64,000 nucleotides of DNA from Erwinia sp039023475. Its GTDB lineage: Bacteria > Pseudomonadota > Gammaproteobacteria > Enterobacterales > Enterobacteriaceae. The DNA lies in NCBI RefSeq assembly GCF_039023475.1, contig NZ_JBCHVB010000008.1, forward strand, positions 124,001-188,000, read 5' to 3'. Below are positions 36,853 to 46,665 of the stretch, one piece after another. Both the position numbers and the translations under genes were made by a program. Position 1 is the stretch's first letter, and each line of letters begins with the position of its first letter. Below the pieces are notes generated by a model. That model saw only the letters and a program-made list of their open reading frames with translations, made no database searches and was not told the origin of the DNA.

Positions 36853-36903
36853 TCGTTGGGCCTCCGGAATGAGGCCCTCTCAATTTGGGCGAAGCACGAC
36901 ACA

Positions 36904-37983
36904 ATGAATAAAAAACTGATCGGCCTGCTGGTCATCGCGCCGCTGTTAATCTCCTGTTCCAGCAACAAAAAGCCCCTCTTTCATGAAGAGTGGGTAAAAG
37001 ACACCAACGGCTTTGACATTTTGATGGGCCAGTTTGCCCACAATATCGAAAATATCTGGGGCATGAACGAAGTGCTGATTGCCGGCCCCAAAGACTATGT
37101 GAAGTACAGCGATCAATACTTCACCCGCAGCCACATCAACTTTGACGCGGGTTCGATTACCATCGAAACCATTGCCGGGACCAACCCCACGGCCAGCCTC
37201 CGTCAGGCGATCATTACCACGTTGCTGATCGGTGAAGATCCGGGCAACGTCGATCTCTATTCCGATGCGAACGACATCAAGCTCGGCAAAGAGCCGCTGC
37301 TTTACGGACAGGTGCTGGATAATACCGGCCAGCCGATCCGCTGGCAGGGTCGTGCGGCAAGCTTCGCCGACTACCTGATCCAGAACAAACTCAAGCGCCG
37401 TTCCTCAGGCCTGCACGTGATCTGGTCCGTTACCATCCCGATGGTGCCTAACCATCTGGATAAGCGCGCGCATAAATATCTGCCGATGGTGCGCCAGGCG
37501 GCGTCCCGATATGGCGTCGATCAGTCGCTGATCCTGGCGATCATGCAGATCGAATCGAGCTTTAACCCTTATGCGGTCAGCCATGCCGATGCGCTGGGTC
37601 TGATGCAGGTGGTTCAGCACAGTGCGGGCGTGGACGTGTTCCGCATGAAGGGGAAATGGGGCAAGCCAAGCCGCAGTTACCTGCTCGATCCGGAGAATAA
37701 TATCGATGCGGGGACGGCCTATCTGTCGCTGCTCCAGTCGAGCTATCTCGCCGGCATTAGCGACCCGACCTCGCGTCGCTATGCGGTGATCACCGCCTAT
37801 AACGGTGGCGCAGGCAGCGTACTGAAAGTCTTCTCAAGTGACAGGAACAAGGCGTTTAACGTCATCAACAACCTGTCGCCTTCCGAGGTTTACCAGACGC
37901 TGACGAAGAACCACCCTTCCGCAGAATCACGTCGCTACCTCTATAAAGTTAACACCGCGCAGAAGAGCTATCACCGCTACTAG
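36904..37983 (+). CDS. mltC: Membrane-bound lytic murein transglycosylase C
   Basis: An outer-membrane lipoprotein that cleaves peptidoglycan glycan strands to anhydromuropeptides. The lipobox ends at Cys18 (LLISC). The C-terminal SLT domain carries the catalytic Glu in IMQIESSFNPYAVS, with GLMQVV and AYNGGAG motifs. The ATG at 36904 gives 359 residues, as in E. coli. It is the last gene of mutY-yggX-mltC; nupG, next in E. coli, is absent. Confidence 0.96.
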   Translation: MNKKLIGLLVIAPLLISCSSNKKPLFHEEWVKDTNGFDILMGQFAHNIENIWGMNEVLIAGPKDYVKYSDQYFTRSHINFDAGSITIETIAGTNPTASLRQAIITTLLIGEDPGNVDLYSDANDIKLGKEPLLYGQVLDNTGQPIRWQGRAASFADYLIQNKLKRRSSGLHVIWSVTIPMVPNHLDKRAHKYLPMVRQAASRYGVDQSLILAIMQIESSFNPYAVSHADALGLMQVVQHSAGVDVFRMKGKWGKPSRSYLLDPENNIDAGTAYLSLLQSSYLAGISDPTSRRYAVITAYNGGAGSVLKVFSSDRNKAFNVINNLSPSEVYQTLTKNHPSAESRRYLYKVNTAQKSYHRY

Positions 37984-37990
37984 CCGTAAA

Positions 37991-38020
37991 GCAAAAAGCG
38001 GCGAACCGACGTTCGCCGCT
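37991..38020 (-). terminator. Terminator for the 38050 gene
   Basis: A 10-bp stem (37997-38006 / 38011-38020) with loop CGAC is followed on the minus strand by TTTTT. It also separates the convergent mltC. Confidence 0.8.
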
Positions 38021-38049
38021 AAGCTAAATTGCCATGGCACTGGCAGAAC

Positions 38050-38877
38050 CTAACGACGAATCGTTTTAAACTGTTTTGTCGTCTCGGTCAGGGCGATCTC
38101 TGAAGGCAGGCGCTCCATAGAGCTTGCGCCATAAAAACCGTCGCACTGTGGACAGTGGTTCAGAATGTATTCCGCATCCTGTGGGCTGGAGATAGGCCCG
38201 CCGTGACAGAGCACGATCACATCCTCGCGTACGGCTTTGGCCGCCGCTGCCCATGCATTAATTAACGCCACGCAGTCCGACAGCTTAAAGGCCGTTTCCG
38301 CGCCAATATTGCCGCCGGTGGTCAGCCCCATATGGGGAACGATGATATCCGCGCCTGCGGCCGTCATGGCGACCGCATCCTCCTCGCTGAAGACATAAGG
38401 CGTGGTCAGCATATCTTTCTGATGCGCCAGCCGGATCATCTCCACTTCCAGATCGTAACCCATGCCGGTTTCTTCAAGATTTGCCCGGAAATTGCCGTCA
38501 ATCAGGCCGACAGTCGGGAAGTTCTGCACGCCGGAAAAGCCCAGCGCCTTCAGCTCATCCAGAAAACGATCGAACTGGCAGAAGGGATCGGTACCGTTTA
38601 CACCTGCCAGCACCGGCGTCTTCTTCACCACGGGCAGCACTTCTCTGGCCATATCGACCACGATCTCGTTTGCATTGCCATAGGCAAGCAGTCCGGCCAG
38701 CGAGCCGCGGCCCGCCATCCGGTAGCGGCCCGAATTGTAGATGACGATCAGATCGATACCGCCCGCTTCTTCACATTTGGCGGACAGCCCGGTGCCCGCG
38801 CCGCCGCCGATAATCGGCTCACGACGGGCAATCATTGCCTGAAATTTATTCAGTATCTCCTGACGGGTAAAAGCCAT
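38050..38877 (-). CDS. TIM-barrel PEP-hydrolase-like family protein
   Basis: A 275-residue TIM-barrel protein of the PEP-hydrolase/TIM-barrel-signal family (related to the C-terminal half of the plant Tm-1 antiviral protein). Recognisable segments are IIGGGAGTGLSAKCEEAGGIDLIVIYNSGRYRMAGRGS (read in parts), GVNGTDPF, GVQNFPTVGLIDG and VIVLCHGGPI. The activity in bacteria is unknown to me. It lies two bases downstream of the Tm-1-N-like gene and must be co-transcribed with it. Confidence 0.82.
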   Translation of the reverse strand: MAFTRQEILNKFQAMIARREPIIGGGAGTGLSAKCEEAGGIDLIVIYNSGRYRMAGRGSLAGLLAYGNANEIVVDMAREVLPVVKKTPVLAGVNGTDPFCQFDRFLDELKALGFSGVQNFPTVGLIDGNFRANLEETGMGYDLEVEMIRLAHQKDMLTTPYVFSEEDAVAMTAAGADIIVPHMGLTTGGNIGAETAFKLSDCVALINAWAAAAKAVREDVIVLCHGGPISSPQDAEYILNHCPQCDGFYGASSMERLPSEIALTETTKQFKTIRR

Positions 38878-38879
38878 AC

Positions 38880-40106
38880 TCAGAACTCCTTCTCCGCAAG
38901 CGCCCGGAAGTGCTTCACCGCAGCTTCCGCGAATTGTGGATCGTTAATGTTACAGGGCAGCCGGACAATCTTCCGGCGCTCCGTTTGCAGCAGATGCGCT
39001 TCAAGGGTGGTGATAAAGGCGCGATCCGCCTCTGGCGACCAGAACGGCTGACCTTCGCTGTCCAGCGCCGAAAAACCTTTTTCCGGGATCAGGAAGGTGA
39101 TATCGCCTTCGCAGCGGTTGAGCCTGGCGGCTATCCACTGCGCCATCGCGACGTTCTCGTCCGGCGTGGTACGCATCAGCGTAACCTGCGCGTTGTGATG
39201 ATAGAAAAGCCGATCGGCATACTTTTCCGGCACGGTAGAAACGTGGCCAAAATTGACCATATCCAGCGCGCCGCAGGAGATAACGCAGGGAATACGGGTT
39301 TCTGCCAGCGCCGCAAAGCGCGTGTCGTCGCAGGCGAGGACGCCGCCAAACAGTAAATCGCACACTTCGGTCGTGGTGAGATCCAGCAGGCCGGATAGCA
39401 TACGGCTCGCCACGAGCTTCTCCATCGCGTTGCCGCCGCTGCCCGTGGCGTGAAACACCAGACAGTCATAATCTTCTTCCAGCGCAGCGCTGACCTGCTG
39501 AATACAGGGCGTGGTGACGCCAAACATGGTCAGCCCCAGCGCGGGTTTTCCCGGGATATCTTCTTCCTGCTGGAACAGCACCGCCCCGGCAATCTGGTTG
39601 GCCGCATTGCCCAGTACACGACGGGAGATGCGGTTCAGACCGGCGACGTCGGTAACGGAATAGACCATGCTGATATCGCTGGCGCCGATATAACCGGAAA
39701 TATCGCCGGAGGCCATCGTCGATACCATCACTTTCGGTACGCCCACCGGCAGCGACTGCATGGCGGGGGTAATCAGCGCCGTGCCGCCCGATCCGCCCAG
39801 GCCAATCACCCCCAGCAGATCGCGCCGCTGGCTCAGAAATTGTTTAAAGGCCAGCGCCATCGCGTCAATCGATCGGCCCCTGTCTTCGCAGAAGACCGCG
39901 CCACGACCTTCGGGATGAAAATCGGCGATCAGCTCCGGCGGGAAATCGGCCCGTGAGGGGGAACTGCCGCGCTGCGTGGAGAGATCCACCGTCACGACAT
40001 TAACGCCCGCCTTCGCCACCGTTTCACTGACGAAAAACAGTTCTCTTGCTTTAGTATCTGCCGTCGCGACGGCATAGACAAACCCTGTAGCTGCACTCAT
40101 AGTCAT
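38880..40106 (-). CDS. UPF0261/Tm-1-like ATP-binding family protein
   Basis: A 408-residue protein of the UPF0261 family, whose members resemble the ATP-binding N-terminal half of plant Tm-1. Glycine-rich segments GVIGLGGSGGTALITPAMQ, KVMVSTMASGDISGYIGASD and VFHATGSGGNAMEKL are typical. The ATG at 40106 has AGGG seven bases upstream; a GTG at 40109 and ATG at 40100 are alternatives. With the next gene it reproduces the two halves of Tm-1 as separate neighbours. Biochemical role unknown; a small-molecule catabolic role is a guess from operon and regulator. Confidence 0.82.
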   Translation of the reverse strand: MTMSAATGFVYAVATADTKARELFFVSETVAKAGVNVVTVDLSTQRGSSPSRADFPPELIADFHPEGRGAVFCEDRGRSIDAMALAFKQFLSQRRDLLGVIGLGGSGGTALITPAMQSLPVGVPKVMVSTMASGDISGYIGASDISMVYSVTDVAGLNRISRRVLGNAANQIAGAVLFQQEEDIPGKPALGLTMFGVTTPCIQQVSAALEEDYDCLVFHATGSGGNAMEKLVASRMLSGLLDLTTTEVCDLLFGGVLACDDTRFAALAETRIPCVISCGALDMVNFGHVSTVPEKYADRLFYHHNAQVTLMRTTPDENVAMAQWIAARLNRCEGDITFLIPEKGFSALDSEGQPFWSPEADRAFITTLEAHLLQTERRKIVRLPCNINDPQFAEAAVKHFRALAEKEF

Positions 40107-40214
40107 CACAACACCCTGTTATAAGACGCAATAAAGACTTGATTAAGCACAAGTAAAAAGTTAATAACGTCGAAGTATCGCTTGCGCTCATCGCTTTGAG
40201 ATAACAGTATCATC

Positions 40215-40234
40215 TAAATCAATGGTAAATCAAT
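40215..40234. promoter_or_regulatory. Direct repeat, candidate operator of the TetR regulator
   Basis: TAAATCAAT occurs exactly at 40215-40223 and 40226-40234, 11 bases apart or one helical turn, in the 278-base gap between the divergent TetR gene and the UPF0261 gene. Confidence 0.4.
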
Positions 40235-40384
40235 TGAATGGAATGTGCGTCTCAGAGGGATGTTGGCTATGCTTACGGATGAAACCTGTTCGTCAGGTTA
40301 TGCGGGAGAAGAGGAAAATTTACTCACTGCCGTCCTTTAATTGCTTAAATTTTAAGTAAAATTAACCGTTAAAATGAGGTTATT

Positions 40385-41023
40385 GTGGAGCAAAGGGATT
40401 CCGCTGGGGTGACAACACTGACCGCCACACGTGCGAGAACGCGTCGTTTACTGATTGAAACCGCAATGAAAATGTTCGACAGCGGCGCCTTTCCATCCAT
40501 TACCGAGGTGGCGCAGGAAGCGCAGCTTTCCCGCGCGACGGCATACCGTTACTTCCCGACCCAGAGCGCGCTGGTTTCCGCCATCGTGACGGAAACGCTC
40601 AGCCCGATTAAAAGCTGGCGGCCTTCCCGCGAAGAGGTGGGCGACCGCATTGATGAGCTGCTCTCTTTTGCCTTTCCGCGGATGCTGGAGCATGAAGGGA
40701 CGCTGCGGGCCGCGCTGCATCTCTCGCTGACGCAGTGGGCGCAATCGCAGGCCACCGACAGGCCCGGAAAAGAGAAGCTGGTGCGTGGGAACCGTAAAGC
40801 GCTACTGCAACATGTGGTGGAACCGCTGAACAAAGAGCTTCCACCTGAGATGGTGCAGCGGGTTATTCAGTCGCTTTCCCTGGTATACGGCTCGGAGATC
40901 TTTCTGGTGATGAAAGATATCTGGGGCTGTGACAACGAACAGTTACAGGACATCGGCAAGTGGATCGCCAAAGCCATTGTCCGTCAGGCGCGCGAGGAGG
41001 CGGGCGTACGGCCTGCAAGCTAA
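40385..41023 (+). CDS. TetR family transcriptional regulator
   Basis: A 212-residue regulator with an N-terminal TetR helix-turn-helix (about residues 18-65: TRRLLIETAMKMF ... AQLSRATAYRYFPTQ) and a helical ligand-binding domain. The start is GTG at 40385 with GAGG five bases upstream. It is divergent from the UPF0261/TIM-barrel pair and most likely represses that pair in response to an unknown ligand. Confidence 0.88.
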   Translation: MEQRDSAGVTTLTATRARTRRLLIETAMKMFDSGAFPSITEVAQEAQLSRATAYRYFPTQSALVSAIVTETLSPIKSWRPSREEVGDRIDELLSFAFPRMLEHEGTLRAALHLSLTQWAQSQATDRPGKEKLVRGNRKALLQHVVEPLNKELPPEMVQRVIQSLSLVYGSEIFLVMKDIWGCDNEQLQDIGKWIAKAIVRQAREEAGVRPAS

Positions 41024-41058
41024 GCGGACAGGAGCCGGCAGTGCCGGCTCCTGAACGA

Positions 41059-43203
41059 TCAGGATTGAATCATATAGCCATACAGCCGCTTAACGCCCGA
41101 GTCGTCCGCCTCAGCGTAGACGCCCTGTAGCTCAGGCGAGAAGCCGGGTAACAGATTCAGCCCCTCTTCCAGCGCCAGGAAATAGCGCTGCACGGCGCCG
41201 CCCCACCGCTCTCCCGGCACCACACAGAGCACGCCCGGTGGGTAAGGCAGCGCCCCTTCCGCCGCAATCCGCCCCGCCGCCTGCGCGACAGGCACCAGCT
41301 CAACGTCGCCACGAATAAACGCGATATTGGCATCCTGAGGATTCATTGCGCTCTCCGGCAGGCTCTCCTGACGGAACATCGCCTTCTGCAAATCCTTCAC
41401 GCCGTGGCTGACATAGAGCTGATGCATTTCCTGACACAGACGGCGCAGCGTGTAGCCTTCATAGCGCGCCCTGTTTTTCCGGTAGATGGTCGGCAGCACG
41501 TCGCGCAGCAGGGCATCTTCTTTAATATGCTGTTCAAACTGCGCCAGCCTTGCCACCAGGTGCGCCATCTTCTCCACGCTCTCCGCTGGCGTCAGCAGAA
41601 AAAGGATCGAGTTGAGATCGCACTTCTCCGGCACCACGCCATTCTCACGCAGATAATTTGCCAGGATTGTCGCCGGAATGCCAAACGAGGCGTACTGGCC
41701 GGTGGCCGCATCAATACCCGGCGTGGTCAGCAGCAGCTTGCAGGGATCGACCAGATACTGATCTTTCTCATAGCCGGCAAAGCCATGCCACGCGGCGCCC
41801 GGCGCATAGCTGAAATAGCGCGGATCGGCGGCGATCGCGGCGGTTGCCGCCTCCTGCCAGGGCTTGCCATCCACCTCATCAGGAATAAAAGGTTTAATCA
41901 TTTCGCACTTTTGCAAAATGGCCTTGCGGGTATCAATGCCCAGCATGACGCATTCATGCCACAGGCGGCGCCCCGCCTCGCCCTGATGCATTCTGGCATT
42001 GACATCCAGCGCGGCAAACAGCGGGTAAAACGGGCTGGTAGAGGCGTGCAGCATAAAGGCGTTATTGAGCCGCTTGTGGCTGCAAAAGCGCTGCTGGCCG
42101 CGGATATGGTTATCTTTTTTATGGATTTGCGAGGTCTGTGAAAAACCCGCCTGCTGCTTATGTACCGACTGGGTGACGAAGATGCCCGGATCCTGTTCAT
42201 TAAGCTCAAGCAGCAGCGGAGAACACGCCTGCATCACCGGGATAAACTGCTCATAGCCGACCCAGGCGGAATCAAACAGGATGTAGTCACACAGGTGGCC
42301 GATAGTGTCGATAACCTTCCGGGCGTTGTAGACGGTGCCGTCATAGGTGCCGAGCTGGATCACCGCCAGGCGGAAAGGACGCGCCTCTCCGGCACGTTCA
42401 GGCGCCACCTTTTTAATCTGCTCACGCAGCCAGCCTTCACTGAAACAGTGCGCGTCGATGCCGCCAATAAAGCCAAAGGGATTGCGGGCCGTTTCCAGAT
42501 AGACCGGCGTGGCGCCCGCCTGGATCAGCGCGCCGTGGTGGTTTGATTTGTGATTATTGCGATCGAACAGCACCAAATCCCCACGCGTCAGCAGCGCGTT
42601 GGTCACGACCTTATTGGCGCTGGAGGTGCCATTAAGTACGAAATAGGTTTTATCGGCGTTAAAGACCCTGGCGGCAAACTTCTGCGCGTGCTTGGCTGAC
42701 CCTTCATGGATCAGCAAATCGCCAAGCTTCACGTCCGCGTTACACATATCGGCCCGGAAAATATTCTCGCCAAAAAAGTCGAAAAACTGGCGGCCCGCCG
42801 GATGCTTTTTGAAGAACGCCCCGCCCTGGTGCCCCGGACAGGCGAAAGTACTGTTATCCATCGCCACATATTTGGTCAGCGTCTGAAAAAACGGCGGCAG
42901 CAGCCCCGTCTGATAGTCAGAGGCGGCGGCTTCAAGCAGCGCGGCATCACCAGGCTCGCCCGTGAGTAAACCGGTTACCGCCGGCAGATCCTGCGCCTGT
43001 TCCGGCTCGTCCAGCGCGATAAAAACCGGCAGGTTAAAACCGGTATGCCGGAGTAGCGCCAGCACGCCGCTGCGCGAATCAGAAACGGACAGCACCACCG
43101 CCGCCACATCGGTAAAATCGGTTTTCTCCAGCGTAACGACTTCGCGTCCGGTCTGGAGGTGAATAGCCACAGTGGTGCTGGCTGCAATTTTCAGTGGTGT
43201 CAT
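41059..43203 (-). CDS. speC: Ornithine decarboxylase
   Basis: A fold-type I PLP enzyme that decarboxylates ornithine to putrescine. It has an N-terminal wing domain, then the large domain with the PLP lysine in SVHKQQAGFSQ and the conserved FACPGHQGGAFFKKHPAG, then the C-terminal domain ending LYGYMIQS. The ATG at 43203 with AAGGA eight bases upstream gives 714 residues (E. coli SpeC 711). Assigned as the constitutive SpeC rather than inducible SpeF because of its position next to mltC and tRNA-Phe and the lack of an adjacent potE. Confidence 0.94.
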   Translation of the reverse strand: MTPLKIAASTTVAIHLQTGREVVTLEKTDFTDVAAVVLSVSDSRSGVLALLRHTGFNLPVFIALDEPEQAQDLPAVTGLLTGEPGDAALLEAAASDYQTGLLPPFFQTLTKYVAMDNSTFACPGHQGGAFFKKHPAGRQFFDFFGENIFRADMCNADVKLGDLLIHEGSAKHAQKFAARVFNADKTYFVLNGTSSANKVVTNALLTRGDLVLFDRNNHKSNHHGALIQAGATPVYLETARNPFGFIGGIDAHCFSEGWLREQIKKVAPERAGEARPFRLAVIQLGTYDGTVYNARKVIDTIGHLCDYILFDSAWVGYEQFIPVMQACSPLLLELNEQDPGIFVTQSVHKQQAGFSQTSQIHKKDNHIRGQQRFCSHKRLNNAFMLHASTSPFYPLFAALDVNARMHQGEAGRRLWHECVMLGIDTRKAILQKCEMIKPFIPDEVDGKPWQEAATAAIAADPRYFSYAPGAAWHGFAGYEKDQYLVDPCKLLLTTPGIDAATGQYASFGIPATILANYLRENGVVPEKCDLNSILFLLTPAESVEKMAHLVARLAQFEQHIKEDALLRDVLPTIYRKNRARYEGYTLRRLCQEMHQLYVSHGVKDLQKAMFRQESLPESAMNPQDANIAFIRGDVELVPVAQAAGRIAAEGALPYPPGVLCVVPGERWGGAVQRYFLALEEGLNLLPGFSPELQGVYAEADDSGVKRLYGYMIQS

Positions 43204-43769
43204 AACACAAATCCTTAAGCGGCAAGGATGAGAGGGTGCCACAGGCACAGTTTTGGGAGACGGCAGCAGCCCTCGCCCGGCGAAAGGTGTCTGGAGGATG
43301 AACAGCCAGTGAATGCAGGCTTCTACCGATAGACATCAGTAAAATCAGATCGCGTCTGTTTTTACGCATGGCCATGAGTTAAGCGTATGAAAACCTCACC
43401 GGACGGTGACGATATTTTTTGGCAGGATGTGACAAGCGAAACGGCGCGCGTGCGGCATCGGAAGATGTCGGGAACAGTTGCTGAAAAGCAGCAGTGAACC
43501 TTGCATAGCGGCGGCCTCAAACGGGAGAAATAAAGGTGTGCATCAGTAAGGCCGCAATCATGGCATTTTTTATTTTGCGGTTCAAGAAGAGGGGCGGCTG
43601 AAAGCGGGCGCGGTGTTTGGTTAAGTACAAAACCGGGCGCTGCGCAGGGGCAAGTTATCGGGGACAATATGAAATCGTCCGTGGGAACCTGGAGGCCGCG
43701 TCCCTGCGGCATATGCCCCGTAATTATTGTGGCTTAAGCAGATCTGGCAGGGCTGGTTGCTTCCTTCCC
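43204..43769. other. speC leader and intergenic region
   Basis: These 566 bases hold the speC promoter and leader. I see no gene I can support; the longest frame on the minus strand (43362-43712) has no ribosome site and an unlikely composition. Confidence 0.5.
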
Positions 43770-44945
43770 TTATAACCAGTGCTGCGCCTGAATCTTCTCG
43801 CCTTCGCTGAACCGCGATAAACGGAAAGCGGCGGGATCGGCAATGGGTGTGGCGTTGGTGACCAGATCCGCCATCAGATGACCGGCGGCTGGCGCAATAC
43901 CGAAACCGTGGCCGGAGAAGCCAGTCGCCAGATACAGACCCGGCAGCGAAGGCGCGCCAGAGATAACCGGAATGGCATCGGGCATTGTATCAATCATTCC
44001 TCCCCAGCTTTGCGCAACCTGCACCTTGTCCATTGATGGCAGCCACTGCTTCAGGCTCAGCAGCATCTGGCTGATTATCGCCGGGTTGATGCGAGGCTCC
44101 AGCACCCGAATCCGCTCATAGATTGAGACTTTATCGGCATGTCCCGGCTGCCAGTGTAGCGCCTCTTCAACAAATCGCTTGCCCAGCCGTAACTGAACAG
44201 ACTTACGCTCGTGCCAGAAAGCGGGAAAGAACGGCTTGATGAAGCGTAGCGAATCAGGGGTAATGTCAGCCGTGTTAGTGGCTGAGCTGGCTATGGTCAG
44301 GCCTCCATCCAGCCTTTTGCGCAGCGCCACGTTGCCAAAGCTGGCGCAAAAGGTGATATCACTCTGTACCGGACGCGTTCGCATCACCGTGGAGAGCACC
44401 TTAAGCTGGGGCAGAGCGATGCCCATTCCCTGCATCAGCAGCCTGGACCAGACGCCGCCCGCCACCACCACAGAGTGGCAGTTCACCACGCCATGTTCGG
44501 TAACAACGTGGCTGACGCGTCCGGCGGACTGCTCAATAGTGCGTACCGCGCAGTGCTGCTGAATATTAACCCCAAGCGACATTGCATATTTTGCCATCGC
44601 CGGCGTCGCTTTCTGCGGTTCAGCCCGCCCATCGAGCGGCGTCCAGAGTCCACCAACAAGGGTGCCATTCAGACCCGGAAGTTTCTCCTTTGTCTGAGCG
44701 GGCGACAGCATCTCACTGTGAATATCATAATTGCGCGCTTCCTCTATCCAGCGCAGGTGCCGCTCACGTTGCTCCTCCGTGCGTGAGGTATAGAGAATGC
44801 CTTCCCGGCGAAAGCCCGTTTCTCTGCCGACCAGAGCATTCATCCCTTCCCACATTTTCATACTTTCGTGGATCAGCGGCAGCTCACGCAGATCGCGCCC
44901 CGTACGGCGGCACCAGCCCCAGTTCCGGCTGGATTGTTCAGCGGC
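43770..44945 (-). pseudogene. FAD-dependent oxidoreductase lacking its N-terminus (copy 1)
   Basis: A DAO-family amine/amino-acid oxidase whose frame begins at VAAEQSSRNWGWCR, a motif that normally lies 35-45 residues in, after the dinucleotide-binding GxGxxG. No GxGxxG is present: the upstream sequence in frame belongs to the neighbouring gene read backwards. The rest, including the C-terminal LYLATGFSGHGFGIAPAAGHLMADL FAD-binding signature (read in parts), is intact to the stop. Without the first beta-alpha-beta unit FAD binding should fail. It is back-to-back with a second, equally truncated oxidoreductase, sharing the same break point near 44945. Confidence 0.8.
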
Positions 44946-44949
44946 CACG

Positions 44950-46099
44950 GTGTGGCAAAAAGGTCGTGGTACTGGATGCGAATGCGCTGGGCAGCGGCGG
45001 CAGCACCCGCACTGGTGGCATGATAAGCAGCGGCCAGAAACTGGTGGTGGGCGGTGCGATAAAGGGCATCTCTGTCGAGTTGTTCAGCCGCATGATTGCC
45101 GATTCCATCGCCTCTTACGCCTTTATTCAGGATCTGGTGAAAAACGAGCAGCTGGATGCCGATCTGTTTATCGGCGGTCGCTACTTCGGTGCACACACTA
45201 AAAAGCAGCTCGACAGTCTGTACGAGATGGGCGATATCCTGCACAGCGTAACCGGCGTGACCGTACATAAAGTGAAGCGAAAAGAGCAGGCATCAATTAT
45301 CGGATCGGAGTTTTATCACGGCGGGATCCTGGTAGATGAGTATGGCGGCGTACATCCCGGGAAATATAACAGGGCACTGCGGGATCTCGCTCGTAAGCTG
45401 GGTGCAGGCCTCTATTCCCACGCACGCGTCACTTCCGTTACGCCCCGTAACGGGCTGAAGATTGTGGATACTGAACGCGGTGCCATCGAAGCGCAGGAAG
45501 TGCTGGTGCTCACTAATGGCTATACCGATTCACTGGCTACGCCAAACCTGGTAAAACGCATTGTCCCGGTAAAAAGTTATCAGATTGCGACCGAACCGCT
45601 GCCGCCTGAGCTGATGGCTAAACTGATCCCCGGTGGCAGGATGATTACCGACAGCCGACGCGATCTGATCTACACCCGCCCTTCTCCCGACGGTACACGT
45701 CTGCTGTTTGGATCGCGTCCTGGCATCATGGACTGCGATGACAAGACGGCAGCAGTCAGGCTCCGCGAACGGATGCTGGCTATCTGGCCGGAGCTGAAAG
45801 ATTACCGCATCAGCCATGCCTGGAGCGGCTATGTTGGTATGACGCGCGACAAAACGGCCTATGCCGGGCTTATGGATAACGCCCGTTTTGCCGTAGGCTG
45901 CAACGGTAATGGCGTGGCGCTGATGAGCTGGCTGGGATACCGCACGGCGCAGAAGGTGTTGGGCACAGAAGAGCGCCCACTCTCATTCGACCGCCCGACG
46001 TTTAAGCGCATTCCGCTTTATGATGGCCGCCCCTGGTTTGTACCGTTCGTCAGCGGCTGGTATCGTCTGCGTGATGTTGTGGATAAGCGGCTGGACTAA
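44950..46099 (+). pseudogene. FAD-dependent oxidoreductase lacking its N-terminus (copy 2)
   Basis: A second DAO-family oxidoreductase on the opposite strand. Recognisable sequence starts at GKKVVVLDANALGSGGSTRTGG, again just after where GxGxxG should be, and runs through VLTNGYTD, SWSGYVGMTRD-type AWSGYVGMTRD and GCNGNGVALMSWLG to the stop. The open frame extends upstream to 44582, but that part is antisense to copy 1 and encodes nothing similar. Promoter, start and the first FAD-binding unit of both genes were therefore lost in one deletion centred near 44945. Confidence 0.8.
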
Positions 46100-46220
46100 T
46101 TACCCTGCCCAAAGGTATGTGCCTGAGCTGCAACAGGGGCTTGTTGTCTGACGTTTTTGCTACTTTTTCGCCGGGTTGATGGAAAAGAGTGCAACCAGTA
46201 CGTTTTTGGTTATAAAGACA

Positions 46221-46249
46221 TTGACGCACCGCGGCCAGTAAGGTTTAAT
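46221..46249 (+). promoter_or_regulatory. tRNA-Phe promoter
   Basis: TTGACG (46221-46226) and TTTAAT (46244-46249) are 17 bases apart and followed by a GC-rich discriminator GCGCCCCG, the form expected of a stringently controlled tRNA promoter. Confidence 0.8.
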
Positions 46250-46259
46250 GCGCCCCGTT

Positions 46260-46335
46260 GCCCGGATAGCTCAGTCGGTAGAGCAGGGGATTGAAAATCC
46301 CCGTGTCCTTGGTTCGATTCCGAGTCCGGGCACCA
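46260..46335 (+). tRNA. pheV: tRNA-Phe (GAA)
   Basis: A 76-nt tRNA with a 7-bp acceptor stem (GCCCGGA / TCCGGGC), D-arm TAGCTCAGTCGGTAGAGC, anticodon GAA at 46293-46295 in loop TTGAAAA, T-loop GGTTCGATTCC and encoded CCA. Position next to speC matches E. coli pheV, a well-known island integration site. The sequence to its right is accessory in character. No second copy of its 3' end was found in the window. Confidence 0.97.
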
Positions 46336-46345
46336 TTATTTAAAG

Positions 46346-46368
46346 AACCCGCCTTACGGCGGGTTTTT
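46346..46368 (+). terminator. tRNA-Phe terminator
   Basis: Stem 46346-46353 / 46358-46365 with loop TTAC is followed by TTT. Confidence 0.85.
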
Positions 46369-46665
46369 GCTTTCTGCAGCCAGCACATATCCCCTCTCCT
46401 CTGGTATTCGCATACGCTCCAGGATCCCCTTGCTTTGACGGTAAATCAGCCCGGCAGCGTTTCAACATCCATATTGCCTACGCTCATTATCGCAGTCTTG
46501 GTGAAAGCAAGCCGGCCCGGCCTTTAGCATAAGCTTTTACAGCCGCTAAATGCACAAACGCCTTCAACGCATTACAGGGTTTATCAGCTACATGAAGACA
46601 ACGTTATGTGAAATGGATCGGTTGCCAGCCGGCAAATGATACGCCAACTGGTCTGCTATTCGCTT
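46369..46665. other. Non-coding stretch after tRNA-Phe
   Basis: Nearly 300 bases with no gene I can support on either strand. Broken frames on the minus strand look like debris, but I cannot name a source. If an integrase once lay here it is no longer recognisable. Confidence 0.4.

Noticed and set aside
43362..43712. 116-residue frame upstream of speC
   Set aside because: No ribosome site, no recognisable motif, Cys/Pro-rich chance composition; it lies in the speC leader.
43720..43765. Short resemblance to the 4.5S RNA (ffs) loop region
   Set aside because: Only about 15 bases agree, the flanking helix is missing and ffs lies elsewhere in enterobacteria.
46291..46527. 78-residue frame starting inside tRNA-Phe
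   Set aside because: It starts in the anticodon arm of the tRNA and crosses its terminator.
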